A stretch of 64,000 nt of DNA from Corynebacterium sp. Marseille-P4321 (lineage in GTDB: Bacteria > Actinomycetota > Actinomycetes > Mycobacteriales > Mycobacteriaceae), in assembly GCF_903645305.1 (NCBI RefSeq), contig NZ_CAHJXO010000001.1, positions 186,001-250,000 of the forward strand, written 5' to 3'. Below are positions 18,391 to 26,800 of this stretch, piece by piece. The notes beneath the pieces are model-generated. The model was not told the origin of the DNA and did no database searches. It saw only the letters and a list, made by a program, of their open reading frames with translations. Every line of letters begins with the position of its first letter. Within the stretch, counting starts at the first letter, position 1. A program made the translations under genes and the position numbers.

Positions 18391-18581
18391 GCCATTCGAG
18401 CATAACGAAGTTGCGGCAGACAAAGCGGTCTACTATGGTGGTGGCCTGGATCAAGATGATCGGCGAAAAAGGCCCCCGGCAAACGTCGATAAGCAACCGC
18501 GCCCTGTCGCGCACGGTGCTCCCGGGGGAAGATCCGCCGGCTGGCCACCGCCCGCCGGAAGTGCGATACAAGGAGATACCC
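18391..18581. promoter_or_regulatory. Divergent promoter region with an exact 13-mer
   Basis: Separates the lipase gene from the gene at 18582. A TACTAT -10-like box lies at 18429-18434. An exact CGTCGATAAGCAA copy lies at 18484-18496 within otherwise GC-rich sequence. Confidence 0.45.
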
Positions 18582-18992
18582 ATGTTCACCCGGAAAGAAA
18601 TCGCGGCGTTTCTCAACCCTTACGGTCCCGTGCCCGAAGAGGATGCGACGACGTCGCGCCTACGCGTCGTGGATCGGCACGCATGCCAAATCGTCGGGCG
18701 TGGGCACAACACCCACTACCTGCCCGCGCTGCGAGCCGCGAACGGCCCCGCCGACGAGTGGCTGCCCATTGAGGTGCTTGCCCACCACGGCACCCGCCTC
18801 ACCTTCAACACCCCCGACGGCATTTTCGTCGTGCACCACCACGACCCGGACGCACTCGCCCAAGCCGTGGAATACCACCCCGGCTACCGCATCCTCCGCG
18901 GGCCCGAAACCCGCAGCGCAGACGGTTACCTGAGACGATCCGCTCTTCTCGTCTCGTACGAGCCTGTGCGGGAATGCCTCGCCGAGGGCTAG
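18582..18992 (+). CDS. Hypothetical protein
   Basis: A 136-residue soluble protein of no family I recognise, opening MFTRKEIAAFLNPYGPVPEED and ending VSYEPVRECLAEG. It has a His-rich stretch (FVVHHHDPDALAQAVEYHPGY) but no clear metal motif. An excellent ribosome binding site (AGGAGA) precedes the ATG at 18582. Four bases of overlap with the convergent Ltp gene. Confidence 0.65.
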   Translation: MFTRKEIAAFLNPYGPVPEEDATTSRLRVVDRHACQIVGRGHNTHYLPALRAANGPADEWLPIEVLAHHGTRLTFNTPDGIFVVHHHDPDALAQAVEYHPGYRILRGPETRSADGYLRRSALLVSYEPVRECLAEG

Positions 18993-19666
18993 CCGTCCAG
19001 GTGGTCGATCGCGTACTGGGCCTGCTCCGGGGTGAACTGCTCGCCGTACTCGCTCACCAGCTGGTCGTAGAGTTCCGCGTCCGACATCGGTGAAAACTCG
19101 AGATACTGCTTCGCCGACTTTAAGGCCTGCTCGTTCCAGTCCACCTGAAGGTTGTCCACCGCGTACTGAGCGGCATCGGCGGGAAACTGGTCGGCGTACT
19201 CGCTGGTGAGCTGGTCATAGAGCCCCTGGTACGAAAACGCCGAGAACTCGAGGTAGTTTTCCGCCGAGCGCAAAGCGTTGCGGTATTCGCGTGGAACGTC
19301 CTCCGCCTTGGAGGACGGCGCCGCGGCCTCTTCGGTGGTCGGTTCCGCCGATGCTTCCTCGCGGGTGGACGACGGCGCCGAGGTCGTTTCGTCCCTCTGG
19401 GTTGCAAGCGGCGCCGTGCTGGTGGTCTCGGTCACCCCAACCGGGTCGCTTTCCGAGTCGCCGCCCAAGCACGACGCCATCAGCACCAGCACCGCGAGGA
19501 CACCGGCCGCGATGCCGCCCCACTTCGCGCAGCCGCCCTTTCCGCCAGATGCGGCATCAATCGATTCGAACGGCTGTGGCTGCGTCTGTGTCTGCGGCGC
19601 CGACTGGCCGAAGCCCTGCGACTGAGGCGCGGCGTAGGGGTTGTGCGGGCCGTTCGGGTCCGGGGT
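18989..19666 (-). CDS. Ltp-family (host cell surface-exposed) lipoprotein, start unclear
   Basis: The C-terminal 95 residues hold two tandem Ltp domains, each of the pattern A(L)xSAxxYLEFSxxSxxxLYDQLxSEYxxQF..AxYAxDxL. In phage TP-J34 this family blocks DNA entry of superinfecting phage; in Actinobacteria its role is unknown. Upstream in frame are a Ser/Thr/Glu-rich linker, one helix (WGGIAAGVLAVLVLMASC) and a Gln/Pro-rich cytoplasmic head (NPYAAPQSQGFG). The frame is open back to 19666, where an in-frame TGA (19667-19669) is met without an ATG or GTG near it. A ribosome binding site (AAAGAGG) sits just before that TGA. A one-base insertion near 19666, or an unusual start, may explain it. The first good start otherwise is GTG at 19492. 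Confidence 0.7.
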   Translation of the reverse strand, partial: TPDPNGPHNPYAAPQSQGFGQSAPQTQTQPQPFESIDAASGGKGGCAKWGGIAAGVLAVLVLMASCLGGDSESDPVGVTETTSTAPLATQRDETTSAPSSTREEASAEPTTEEAAAPSSKAEDVPREYRNALRSAENYLEFSAFSYQGLYDQLTSEYADQFPADAAQYAVDNLQVDWNEQALKSAKQYLEFSPMSDAELYDQLVSEYGEQFTPEQAQYAIDHLDG

Positions 19667-19690
19667 TCAGTTAAACCTCTTTCGGGTCGT

Positions 19691-19707
19691 GCCCCGTGAC
19701 ACGGGGC
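19691..19707. other. Short GC hairpin upstream of the Ltp gene
   Basis: GCCCCGT-GAC-ACGGGGC, 7-bp stem with a 3-base loop, about 25 bases upstream of the Ltp coding region. It could be a 5' leader structure; no T run follows on either strand. Confidence 0.4.
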
Positions 19708-19800
19708 GGGGAAACAATGCCCCACCAGAAAAGCACCACCCCCAGACACCGCCTGCGCCTAAGCGAACGCCCGTTTGGCCCGCCCTCGCCCCGGGATGCG

Positions 19801-19828
19801 AAAACGGCCAGGGCAAACACCCTGGCCG
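19801..19828 (-). terminator. Terminator of the tRNA-Gly gene
   Basis: On the minus strand, CGGCCAGGG-6-base loop-CCCTGGCCG followed by TTTT, 7 bases past the tRNA 3' end. Confidence 0.85.
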
Positions 19829-19834
19829 AAGCGG

Positions 19835-19905
19835 AGCCGGCGACGAGAATCGAACTCGCACTCTCAGCTTGGGAAGCTGATGTTCTACCACTAAACTACG
19901 CCGGC
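19835..19905 (-). tRNA. tRNA-Gly (anticodon CCC)
   Basis: A 71-base cloverleaf on the minus strand. The acceptor is GCCGGCG/CGCCGGC, the D-arm contains AGTGGTAGAAC, the anticodon stem-loop is TCAGC-TTCCCAA-GCTGA giving CCC, and the T-arm is CGAG-TTCGATT-CTCG. The CCA end is not encoded. It has its own terminator. Confidence 0.95.
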
Positions 19906-20038
19906 GCTGGTCGCGTGGACCGCGGATAACTCTAGCACCGCCCCGCCCGCGCCCAAAAAATCGCGGCCTGCACCGCCGCGGCACCGACCCGCCCGCGCCC
20001 AAAAGCACCCCGGCGCCCCGCCCGTTACACTGTTGCCC

Positions 20039-20602
20039 GTGCTGCTTTCAGACCGCGATATCCGCCACGCCATCGAGTCCGAGCGCCTCGTCATCGATCC
20101 CCTCGACGCCGCGCTCATCCAGCCCAGCTCCATCGACGTGCGGTTGGACAGCCTGTTCCGCGTGTTTAACAACCAGCGCTACACGCACATTGACCCGAAG
20201 CTGGAGCAGCCGGATCTCACCACGCTTGTTGAGGTCCCCGCAGACGAGCCTTTCGTCCTCCACCCGGGCGAGTTCGTCCTCGGTGCCACGCTGGAACGTT
20301 TCACGTTGCCCGCGGATCTCGCTGGCCGTCTCGAGGGCAAGTCGAGTCTGGGTCGCCTGGGCCTGCTTACGCACTCCACGGCCGGGTTCATCGACCCGGG
20401 GTTTACGGGGCATATCACGCTGGAGCTTTCGAACGTCGCCAATCTGCCCATCACGTTGTGGCCGGGTATGAAGGTCGGCCAACTCGCGTTGTTCGACATG
20501 ACATCGCCCGCGGAGACGCCGTACGGCTCGTCGGTGCTCGGCTCGAAGTACCAGGGGCAGCGCGGTCCGACGCCGTCGAAGGCGTACTTGAACTTCCAGT
20601 AG
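20039..20602 (+). CDS. dcd: dCTP deaminase
   Basis: A 187-residue enzyme that deaminates dCTP. Actinobacterial members are bifunctional and yield dUMP directly. The motifs [49 protein letters not shown] (catalytic Glu in the last segment) and [19 protein letters not shown] cover the whole family length. The GTG at 20039 is chosen because family members start directly at MLLSDRDI; a TTG two codons earlier is possible. An exact TTGCTTATCGACG begins 7 bases after the stop codon. Confidence 0.93.
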   Translation: MLLSDRDIRHAIESERLVIDPLDAALIQPSSIDVRLDSLFRVFNNQRYTHIDPKLEQPDLTTLVEVPADEPFVLHPGEFVLGATLERFTLPADLAGRLEGKSSLGRLGLLTHSTAGFIDPGFTGHITLELSNVANLPITLWPGMKVGQLALFDMTSPAETPYGSSVLGSKYQGQRGPTPSKAYLNFQ

Positions 20603-20672
20603 GGGCAATTGCTTATCGACGTCTCCCTGTACCGTATTTGGTGTTAACCACCCATCCCTCAAGGAGACAGAA
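20603..20672. promoter_or_regulatory. Short gap with an exact 13-mer and strong ribosome binding site
   Basis: TTGCTTATCGACG occupies 20609-20621, close behind dcd. A GTATTTGGTGTT segment and AAGGAGA before the ATG at 20673 suggest a separate promoter and strong translation of the next gene. Confidence 0.5.
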
Positions 20673-21092
20673 ATGACGAACCAGAACCCGACCAACACCT
20701 GCGGCTGCGGCAACCACGCCGAGAAGCCGGTCGACCCGCAGCGCGCCGAGGTGCGCGAGGAGATCAAGCTGGTGCCCGCCGAGGGCAGCGTTGAGACCAC
20801 CGGCACCTGCGGCTGCGGCCACGAGGCGGGCCAGTGCTCTTGCGGCCACAACCACGCCGCCGCCAACACCCAGACCACCGCACCGGCGGAGCAGGCAACC
20901 GGCGGCTGCTGCGGCGGCCACGCGACCGGCAAGGACAACCACAACGCTGATATCGATGGCGCCGTGCGCACCGTCGACGAGGCCGAGAACCACCGCCCGG
21001 GCGCCGCGTGGAACGACGGCAATGTGCCCACCGCCGACGGCGACGCCACCGCGAGCGGCCAGGGCAACAACGACGCGGACAACGTGAACTAG
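20673..21092 (+). CDS. Cys/His-rich small protein, putative metal binder
   Basis: A 139-residue low-complexity hydrophilic protein with three Cys/His clusters: CGCGNHAEK (residues 10-18), CGCGHEAGQCSCGHNHA (about 47-63) and GGCCGGHATGKDNH (about 76-90). The tail is acidic and Asn-rich (GNNDADNVN). It has no signal peptide or membrane helix. The clusters suggest metal binding (Zn, Cu or similar), comparable in style to metallothioneins, but I recognise no family. The strong ribosome binding site suggests abundant expression. Function unknown. Confidence 0.7.
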   Translation: MTNQNPTNTCGCGNHAEKPVDPQRAEVREEIKLVPAEGSVETTGTCGCGHEAGQCSCGHNHAAANTQTTAPAEQATGGCCGGHATGKDNHNADIDGAVRTVDEAENHRPGAAWNDGNVPTADGDATASGQGNNDADNVN

Positions 21093-21275
21093 CCCGACGG
21101 CACCAAACCTCAACCCCCGGCCCGCCGCCCCCGTGAAAGATTCTTTTAAATTCTTCACGGGGGCATTCGCGACCTGGGACGATGCGAATGCTCTTCAAAA
21201 TCTTTCACGCAAGCGCGGGATCGAGAGTGGGGTCTAGGGACCACCGGCCGGACCCATGCAGCCCGGCCGCCCCAG
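21093..21275. other. Intergenic tandem hairpins
   Basis: A perfect 11-bp stem GCCCCCGTGAA/TTCACGGGGGC (21127-21137 with 21154-21164) overlaps a second inverted repeat GCATTCGC/GCGAATGC just downstream. The words gtgaaagattctt and aaaatctttcacg are also mutually inverted across the region. There is no T tract after the stem, so termination is uncertain. Confidence 0.6.
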
Positions 21276-22268
21276 CTACCGCGGGCCTAATTGGCTGGCG
21301 AAGAACGCGTCGAGCCGGTTGTACATCATCGGCAACGTCATTCGGGTGAACCGGAAGTATCGCCAGCCTTGAACCCCGGTCTCGATGTTGATCAGGGAGT
21401 CTTTCTGCATTTGCTCGCGCCCGGCATGGTGCTCGCCGTCGTACATGAGGCCGACCTTGAGGTCGCTTTGCGCGTCGGTAAGCGCGAGGTCAAACGAGGT
21501 CACCCACGTGCCACCGTGTTTTACCGGAACTTGTTCTTGCAGTACCAGGCCGTACTTCTCGGCCAGCGCCGCCGCGATGAGGCGCATCTCGGTCTCCTTC
21601 GGTGAGTCGGCGAGCTGCGACGACGCGGCCAGGGCCTCGGCGACCCACCGCAGGTCGAGGCGGTTCCGCGCGGCTCGGAGAACGTCGAGGGGGTTGATGT
21701 TGAGGTGGGCCTGGGTGGCGTCGAGAAGCTGCACCGCCCGCACGAACCTTGCCTCGCCCACGTCGAGCACCTCCCAGCCGTTGCTACCGCGCCGTACCTC
21801 TTGCAGGGCTTGCACGACGGCGAGCCCGGGCGCGACGACCGGCACCCTGGTTCCGCGGCAGGTCACGTGCCACAACTCCGATGGGGGAGTGTCGGCGCGC
21901 ATCAATTTCGGCCGGGCTGCGGTAGGGCCTTGGGTTCGTCTCACTCTGGAGGAGGTAAGGACCGTGTCGCACCCGTCGACGAAAAACGACAGGCCGTATA
22001 GCGCCAGGGCCGCGAATCCGCTGACCGTGTGGCCGGGGTGCTCCAGCGCCCAGGCGGCGGCGCGCAGATGAGCTGGCACCCGATAACAGACCCCCGCCCC
22101 GTGGTAGCGCGAACGGTGTTTTGCCAGTTCCCACGGTATTTCCTTCGTGCTGGATACCTCGAATTTGTCGCTTACGCGCAGCCCCCACGCTGGGTCGCCG
22201 GGGACGCGCGGCACAAGCAGGTCCGCTCCCGTCACGGGCATGCCGTCGGTCAGCTTCACTTCTCCCAT
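21276..22268 (-). CDS. DUF559/Vsr-fold endonuclease-like protein
   Basis: A 330-residue protein with an N-terminal AbiEi/HTH-like region (YRVPAHLRAAAWALEHPGHTVSGFAALALYGL) and a C-terminal nuclease-like fold. Candidate metal residues are E in KETEMRLIAAAL, D in SFDLALTDAQSDLKVGLMYDGEHHAGREQ and the tail TGVQGWRYFRFT. It resembles the protein at 35530-36489 in layout. Such proteins are common in high-GC Gram-positives and have no proven role. No antitoxin or methylase is adjacent. Confidence 0.6.
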   Translation of the reverse strand: MGEVKLTDGMPVTGADLLVPRVPGDPAWGLRVSDKFEVSSTKEIPWELAKHRSRYHGAGVCYRVPAHLRAAAWALEHPGHTVSGFAALALYGLSFFVDGCDTVLTSSRVRRTQGPTAARPKLMRADTPPSELWHVTCRGTRVPVVAPGLAVVQALQEVRRGSNGWEVLDVGEARFVRAVQLLDATQAHLNINPLDVLRAARNRLDLRWVAEALAASSQLADSPKETEMRLIAAALAEKYGLVLQEQVPVKHGGTWVTSFDLALTDAQSDLKVGLMYDGEHHAGREQMQKDSLINIETGVQGWRYFRFTRMTLPMMYNRLDAFFASQLGPR

Positions 22269-22347
22269 ATCGAGTTAGACGCTGACACGCCCGCCGCGGT
22301 TCCCTTCGCCCTGCCGATCCGCGCGCCCCACGGCATAATGGCCAGTT

Positions 22348-23694
22348 ATGCGGATGACTGTGATTGGTACTGGTTACCTCGGCGCGACGCATGCGGCGTG
22401 CATGGCTGAGCTGGGCCATGAGGTGCTGGGCATCGATGTGGACGAGCGCAAGATCGAGGCGCTCAAGGCGGGCAAGGTCCCTTTCTACGAGCCGGGTTTG
22501 CCGGACGTGTTGGAGCGCAACATTGCTTCTCGACGGCTCTCATTTACCACCACCTACGAAGAAGCCGCCCAGTTCGCCAACGTGCATTTCATCGGTGTGG
22601 GTACGCCGCAGCAGCGCGGCTCGTACGCGGCTGACACTACGTATGTGGAGGCTGTGATCGATAACCTGGTCCCGCACCTTAAGGGCGACCACCTGATCCT
22701 GGGCAAGTCCACCGTCCCGGTGGGCACCGCCGCCGCGCTGCAGGAGCGGGCGAATCGGCTTGCGGCCGACGCTGGCGGTCACGCCAGCGTTGAGATCGCC
22801 TGGAACCCGGAGTTCCTCCGCGAGGGCTACGCGGTGAAAGACACCATCGAGCCGGACCGCATCGTCTTGGGCGTGCGTGGCGCAAGCACCACGGAAGGGG
22901 AGAGCCGCGCCGAGGCCATCGCCCGCGAGGTCTACGCCACGCCGCTTCAAAACGGCACACCGTTCATCGTCACCGACCTGCAGACCGCAGAGCTGGTGAA
23001 GGTTTCCGCCAACGCGTTTTTGGCCACCAAGATCTCCTTCATCAACGCCGTCAGCGAGGTCTGCGAGATCGTCGGCGCGGACGTCACCCAGCTCGCGGAC
23101 GCCATCGGCTACGACGACCGCATCGGCCGCAAGTTCCTCGGCGCCGGTCTGGGCTTCGGCGGCGGCTGCCTGCCGAAAGACATCCGCGCGTTCATGGCCC
23201 GCGCCGGCGAGGTGGGCGCGGACCAGGCGCTGACGTTCCTTCGGGAGGTCGACGCGATCAACATGCGCCGCCGCCAGCGCGTGGTGGACTTGGCCCGCGA
23301 GGAGCTGGGCAGCCTGATCGGGCGCAACATCACGGTGCTCGGCGCCGCGTTCAAGCCGAACTCGGATGACGTGCGCGATTCGCCGGCGCTCGCGGTGGCG
23401 GGCCAGCTTTCGTTGGCGGGTGCTTCGGTGCGCGTCTACGACCCGCAGGGCATGGACAACGCCGCGAAGGTGTTCCCCACGCTGGATTACGCCAGCTCGC
23501 TCGAAGATGCGCTCGCTGGTGCTGAACTCGTCATTCTCGCCACCGAGTGGGACGAGTTTAAGCAGATGGACCCGGTGTGGGCGGCGGAGCTCGTCGATAA
23601 GCAATTGCTTATCGACGGCCGCAACGTGCTCGACCCCCCAACCTGGCAGGCGGCAGGGTGGCGGCTGCGGGCGCTCGGGCGCGCTAGTGGCTAA
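22348..23694 (+). CDS. ugd: UDP-glucose 6-dehydrogenase
   Basis: A 448-residue NAD-dependent enzyme oxidising UDP-glucose to UDP-glucuronate. It has the Rossmann motif VIGTGYLGATHAA, the nucleotide-sugar motif FYEPGLPDVL, KSTVPVGTA, the substrate loop EFLREGYAVKDTIEPDRI, the catalytic-Cys motif FGGGCLPKDI and a C-terminal Rossmann domain (VLGAAFKPNSDDVRDSPAL). Near its end the sequence VDKQLLIDGRNVLDPP is encoded by a perfect 26-bp palindrome made of two copies of the window-wide 13-mer. The ATG at 22354 is an equally possible start. UDP-glucuronate would feed envelope glycolipids or polysaccharides. Confidence 0.92.
   Translation: MRMTVIGTGYLGATHAACMAELGHEVLGIDVDERKIEALKAGKVPFYEPGLPDVLERNIASRRLSFTTTYEEAAQFANVHFIGVGTPQQRGSYAADTTYVEAVIDNLVPHLKGDHLILGKSTVPVGTAAALQERANRLAADAGGHASVEIAWNPEFLREGYAVKDTIEPDRIVLGVRGASTTEGESRAEAIAREVYATPLQNGTPFIVTDLQTAELVKVSANAFLATKISFINAVSEVCEIVGADVTQLADAIGYDDRIGRKFLGAGLGFGGGCLPKDIRAFMARAGEVGADQALTFLREVDAINMRRRQRVVDLAREELGSLIGRNITVLGAAFKPNSDDVRDSPALAVAGQLSLAGASVRVYDPQGMDNAAKVFPTLDYASSLEDALAGAELVILATEWDEFKQMDPVWAAELVDKQLLIDGRNVLDPPTWQAAGWRLRALGRASG
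23592..23617. repeat. Perfect 26-bp palindrome of two 13-mers inside ugd
   Basis: CGTCGATAAGCAA (23592-23604) directly abuts TTGCTTATCGACG (23605-23617). It lies in coding sequence, about 80 bases before the ugd stop. Confidence 0.97.
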
Positions 23695-23801
23695 CTGGTA
23701 ACGAACTGACAGGAAAATGTAATAACGCTAGGGTGGTGGATGAACATAATTCTCGCAGCTTGCTTGTTCAGGTAGGTTGCCCTTCTCACCTCGGAGTTCT
23801 C

Positions 23802-26800
23802 ATGAGTGTTCACTCCCACGCCACCCGCGCAAACAGCCGTGTCGCCACCCGTGCGATCGGCGCCGCAACCGTCGCCATCCTCGGCCTGACCACCGTGCAG
23901 GTGGCCGCCCCCGATTCGACCTTCCTGCCAACCGCCGATGCCGCGACGCGCACGGTTCAGGGCACCACCGTCACCTACGACGATCAGACCCCGGCGTCGG
24001 TGCCGTGGAATACCACCGTCAAGCAGAACGTCACCCGCTACGGCACGTTGTACCTGAGCCTGGACGCGGTGGCCGCCGACGGCATAGCCAGGACCGGCAC
24101 CTACGACCAGTGGGGAAGCCCTGTTCCGCTGACCATCTGGGATCCTGCCAAACCGACGATCTACCGCAATGGGTTTACGTCTGCTGTGCGCCCAGATCCG
24201 TTCAGCAATTCCAACAAGATTACGACTCAGCTTGGCGAATGGTCCTACGTCTCCCAAAGCTCCACGTTCCAGGTGACCTGGAACCCGGCCCCGGGCTATA
24301 TCGGTTACGCTCCGCCGCTGCCGATCCAGATCGACCCGGTGAAGCCCGGCGGGCAGCCGGCGCCGCAGTACGACTACGCCACCACCGGCCTGCCGGGCAA
24401 GACCACGTCGCCGCTCGCATCCGCGGGTGCGCTCGGTACGACGCAGACCGCGCAGGCCGGAACAGGGTTCCAAGGTGTCACCGACGGCATCATCTGGGAC
24501 GGTTACCTGGCCACCTACGCGTTCCAGGTTGACAGGAACGACCCGATCGCGGCGCTGGCCAACCTCACCGACGACCAGTTTGCCACCGACGCAGACGGCA
24601 ACTACGTCGGCTACGTCACCAACGAGCTGAACACCAGCGAGGGCCGGTACACGATTAACCCGGACTCCGGCGAGGTCACGTTCACCCCGAACAACGACTT
24701 CTTCAAAACTGGCGACCCGACCACCAAACAGGCCACCCCGATCCGCGTGATCGTGTCCAACATGACCACGAACACGGACGAGGGCAACGGCCGCGTCATG
24801 GCCTACGGCGTCACCCGCCCCGCGCACACGATCAACGCGAACAACCAGTCCTACTCCGAGGTCAACACCACCTACACCCCGACGGTGACCAAGCCGTCGG
24901 TGCAGCTCAAGGACGTCGCCGCGCAGAACCAGGTCGGCCGCGCCGTGACACTGCGCCCGAACTACGCGCAGGCTGACGGCGCCCCGGCGATCAACACGGA
25001 CACCGTTGAGCTGCTGAACCCGGACGGCACGACCGCAGGCAAGACCCTCACCGTCGAAAACGAGGGCACGTGGCAGGTCAACAGCAACGGCACCGTCACC
25101 TTCACCCCGCAGGTCGGCTTTATCGGCGACCCGACCCCGGTGCAGTACACGGCGAAGAACACCGTCGGCATCCAGGCGGACTCGGCCACGCTCACCGTCG
25201 ACTACTTCGTGCCGGACGGTCGCCCGGCAACGACGTTCGGCACCCAGGGCGTGACGCAGAAGTCCACCGACAGGACCACTTCCGAGGGCGACCGCGGACT
25301 GACCGCCCAGCAGATGTTCCCGGGTTACCCCACCAACTGGTACAGCTCGTTCACCTACCAGCTTGTCGACCGGAACGGCAACGCAATCGCGCCGAACACC
25401 GCGCTCAAGTACGACAACGTTGGCACCTACACCATCGACGCCGCGTCCGGCGAAGTCACCTTCACCCCGGACCCGTTCTTCGTCGGCCCCGCACCGGAGG
25501 TCGGCGTGCGCATCGCCAACCTCACCACTGCGAACGGCCAGGAGCGCGGCGCGGACGGCTCCTACCTACCCGTGGTTACCGCCTCGAACGTGTACCTCCA
25601 GCCCGCGTTCGCCAACGGCAACGTCGGCGACACGCTCAAGGCCACACCCGAGTACAACAAGATCGACACCGAGAGCATTTCGCTTATCGACGACTCCGGC
25701 AAACGCGTCGGCACCACCCTCACCGTCGATGGCCAGGGCACCTGGACCGTCGATCTTGCGACCGGTGAGTTCTCCTTCACCCCGGTTGCGGGCTTTTTGG
25801 GCAACCCGGCACCGGTGAAGTACACCGCGCGGAGTGTCGACGGTATCGCGGCCCGCGAGCCGTCCACCGTCACGGTTACCTACAACCCGCTGGTCACCCG
25901 TACCGCCACCACCATCGGCGGCCCGACCCAAACCCAAAAGTCGACCGACCTGAACTCCCCGGGCGACGCCGGCAAGACCACCGCGGAGCTCTTCCCGGGC
26001 CTGCCCGAGGCTTGGTTCAACGCGCCGGTGCAGTTCAAGCTCGTGGACGGCACCAACCTCGTCGACACCCTCACCGTCGATGGCGAGGGCATCTACACCA
26101 TCGATCCCGCCACCGGCGTGGTCTCGTTCACCCCGGACGCCGGGTTCCTTGGCGGGGAGCCCTCGAAACAGGCGGGCGGGGTGAAGATTCAGGCCATCAA
26201 CACCACTGCCAACGGCACGAAGGTCAACTCGACGCTCATTGCGCAGTACATCCCGACCGTCGAAGACCGCACCTACACGTTGCCGTCCGCGACCAGCTCG
26301 GCGCCGCTCGGCCAGCCGGGTAAGGCGACGCCCGATTACGGCACCACCATCGACCCGACGAGCGTGCAGCTTCTCGACGCTGCCGGCAACCCCGTCGGCA
26401 AGACGCTGGACATCCCGGGACAAGGCACCTGGACCGTCGACCCAACGACGGGCGAATTCACCTTCACGCCGGTGCCGGGCTTCGTCGGCACGCCGGTGAG
26501 CGTGCTCTACACCGCCGCGGCCACCAACGGCGGCACGGTGACCGACACCGGTGGTGTGACCATCACCTACCCGGCGGCCATCACGGTCCCCGCCACCACC
26601 GTCGGCCCGCAGGGCACCGCCCAGAACAGCTTCGACAAGGGCGCGAACGACACCGGCCGCACCCCTGCCGAGATGTTCCCGAACCTGCCGACAGATTGGT
26701 ACGGCAAGGACAACAGCCCGGTGAAGTTCCAGCTTGTGGGCGCAACCGGCAACGTGCTCACCGTCGACGGCGTGGGCACCTACACCATCGACCCGGTCAA

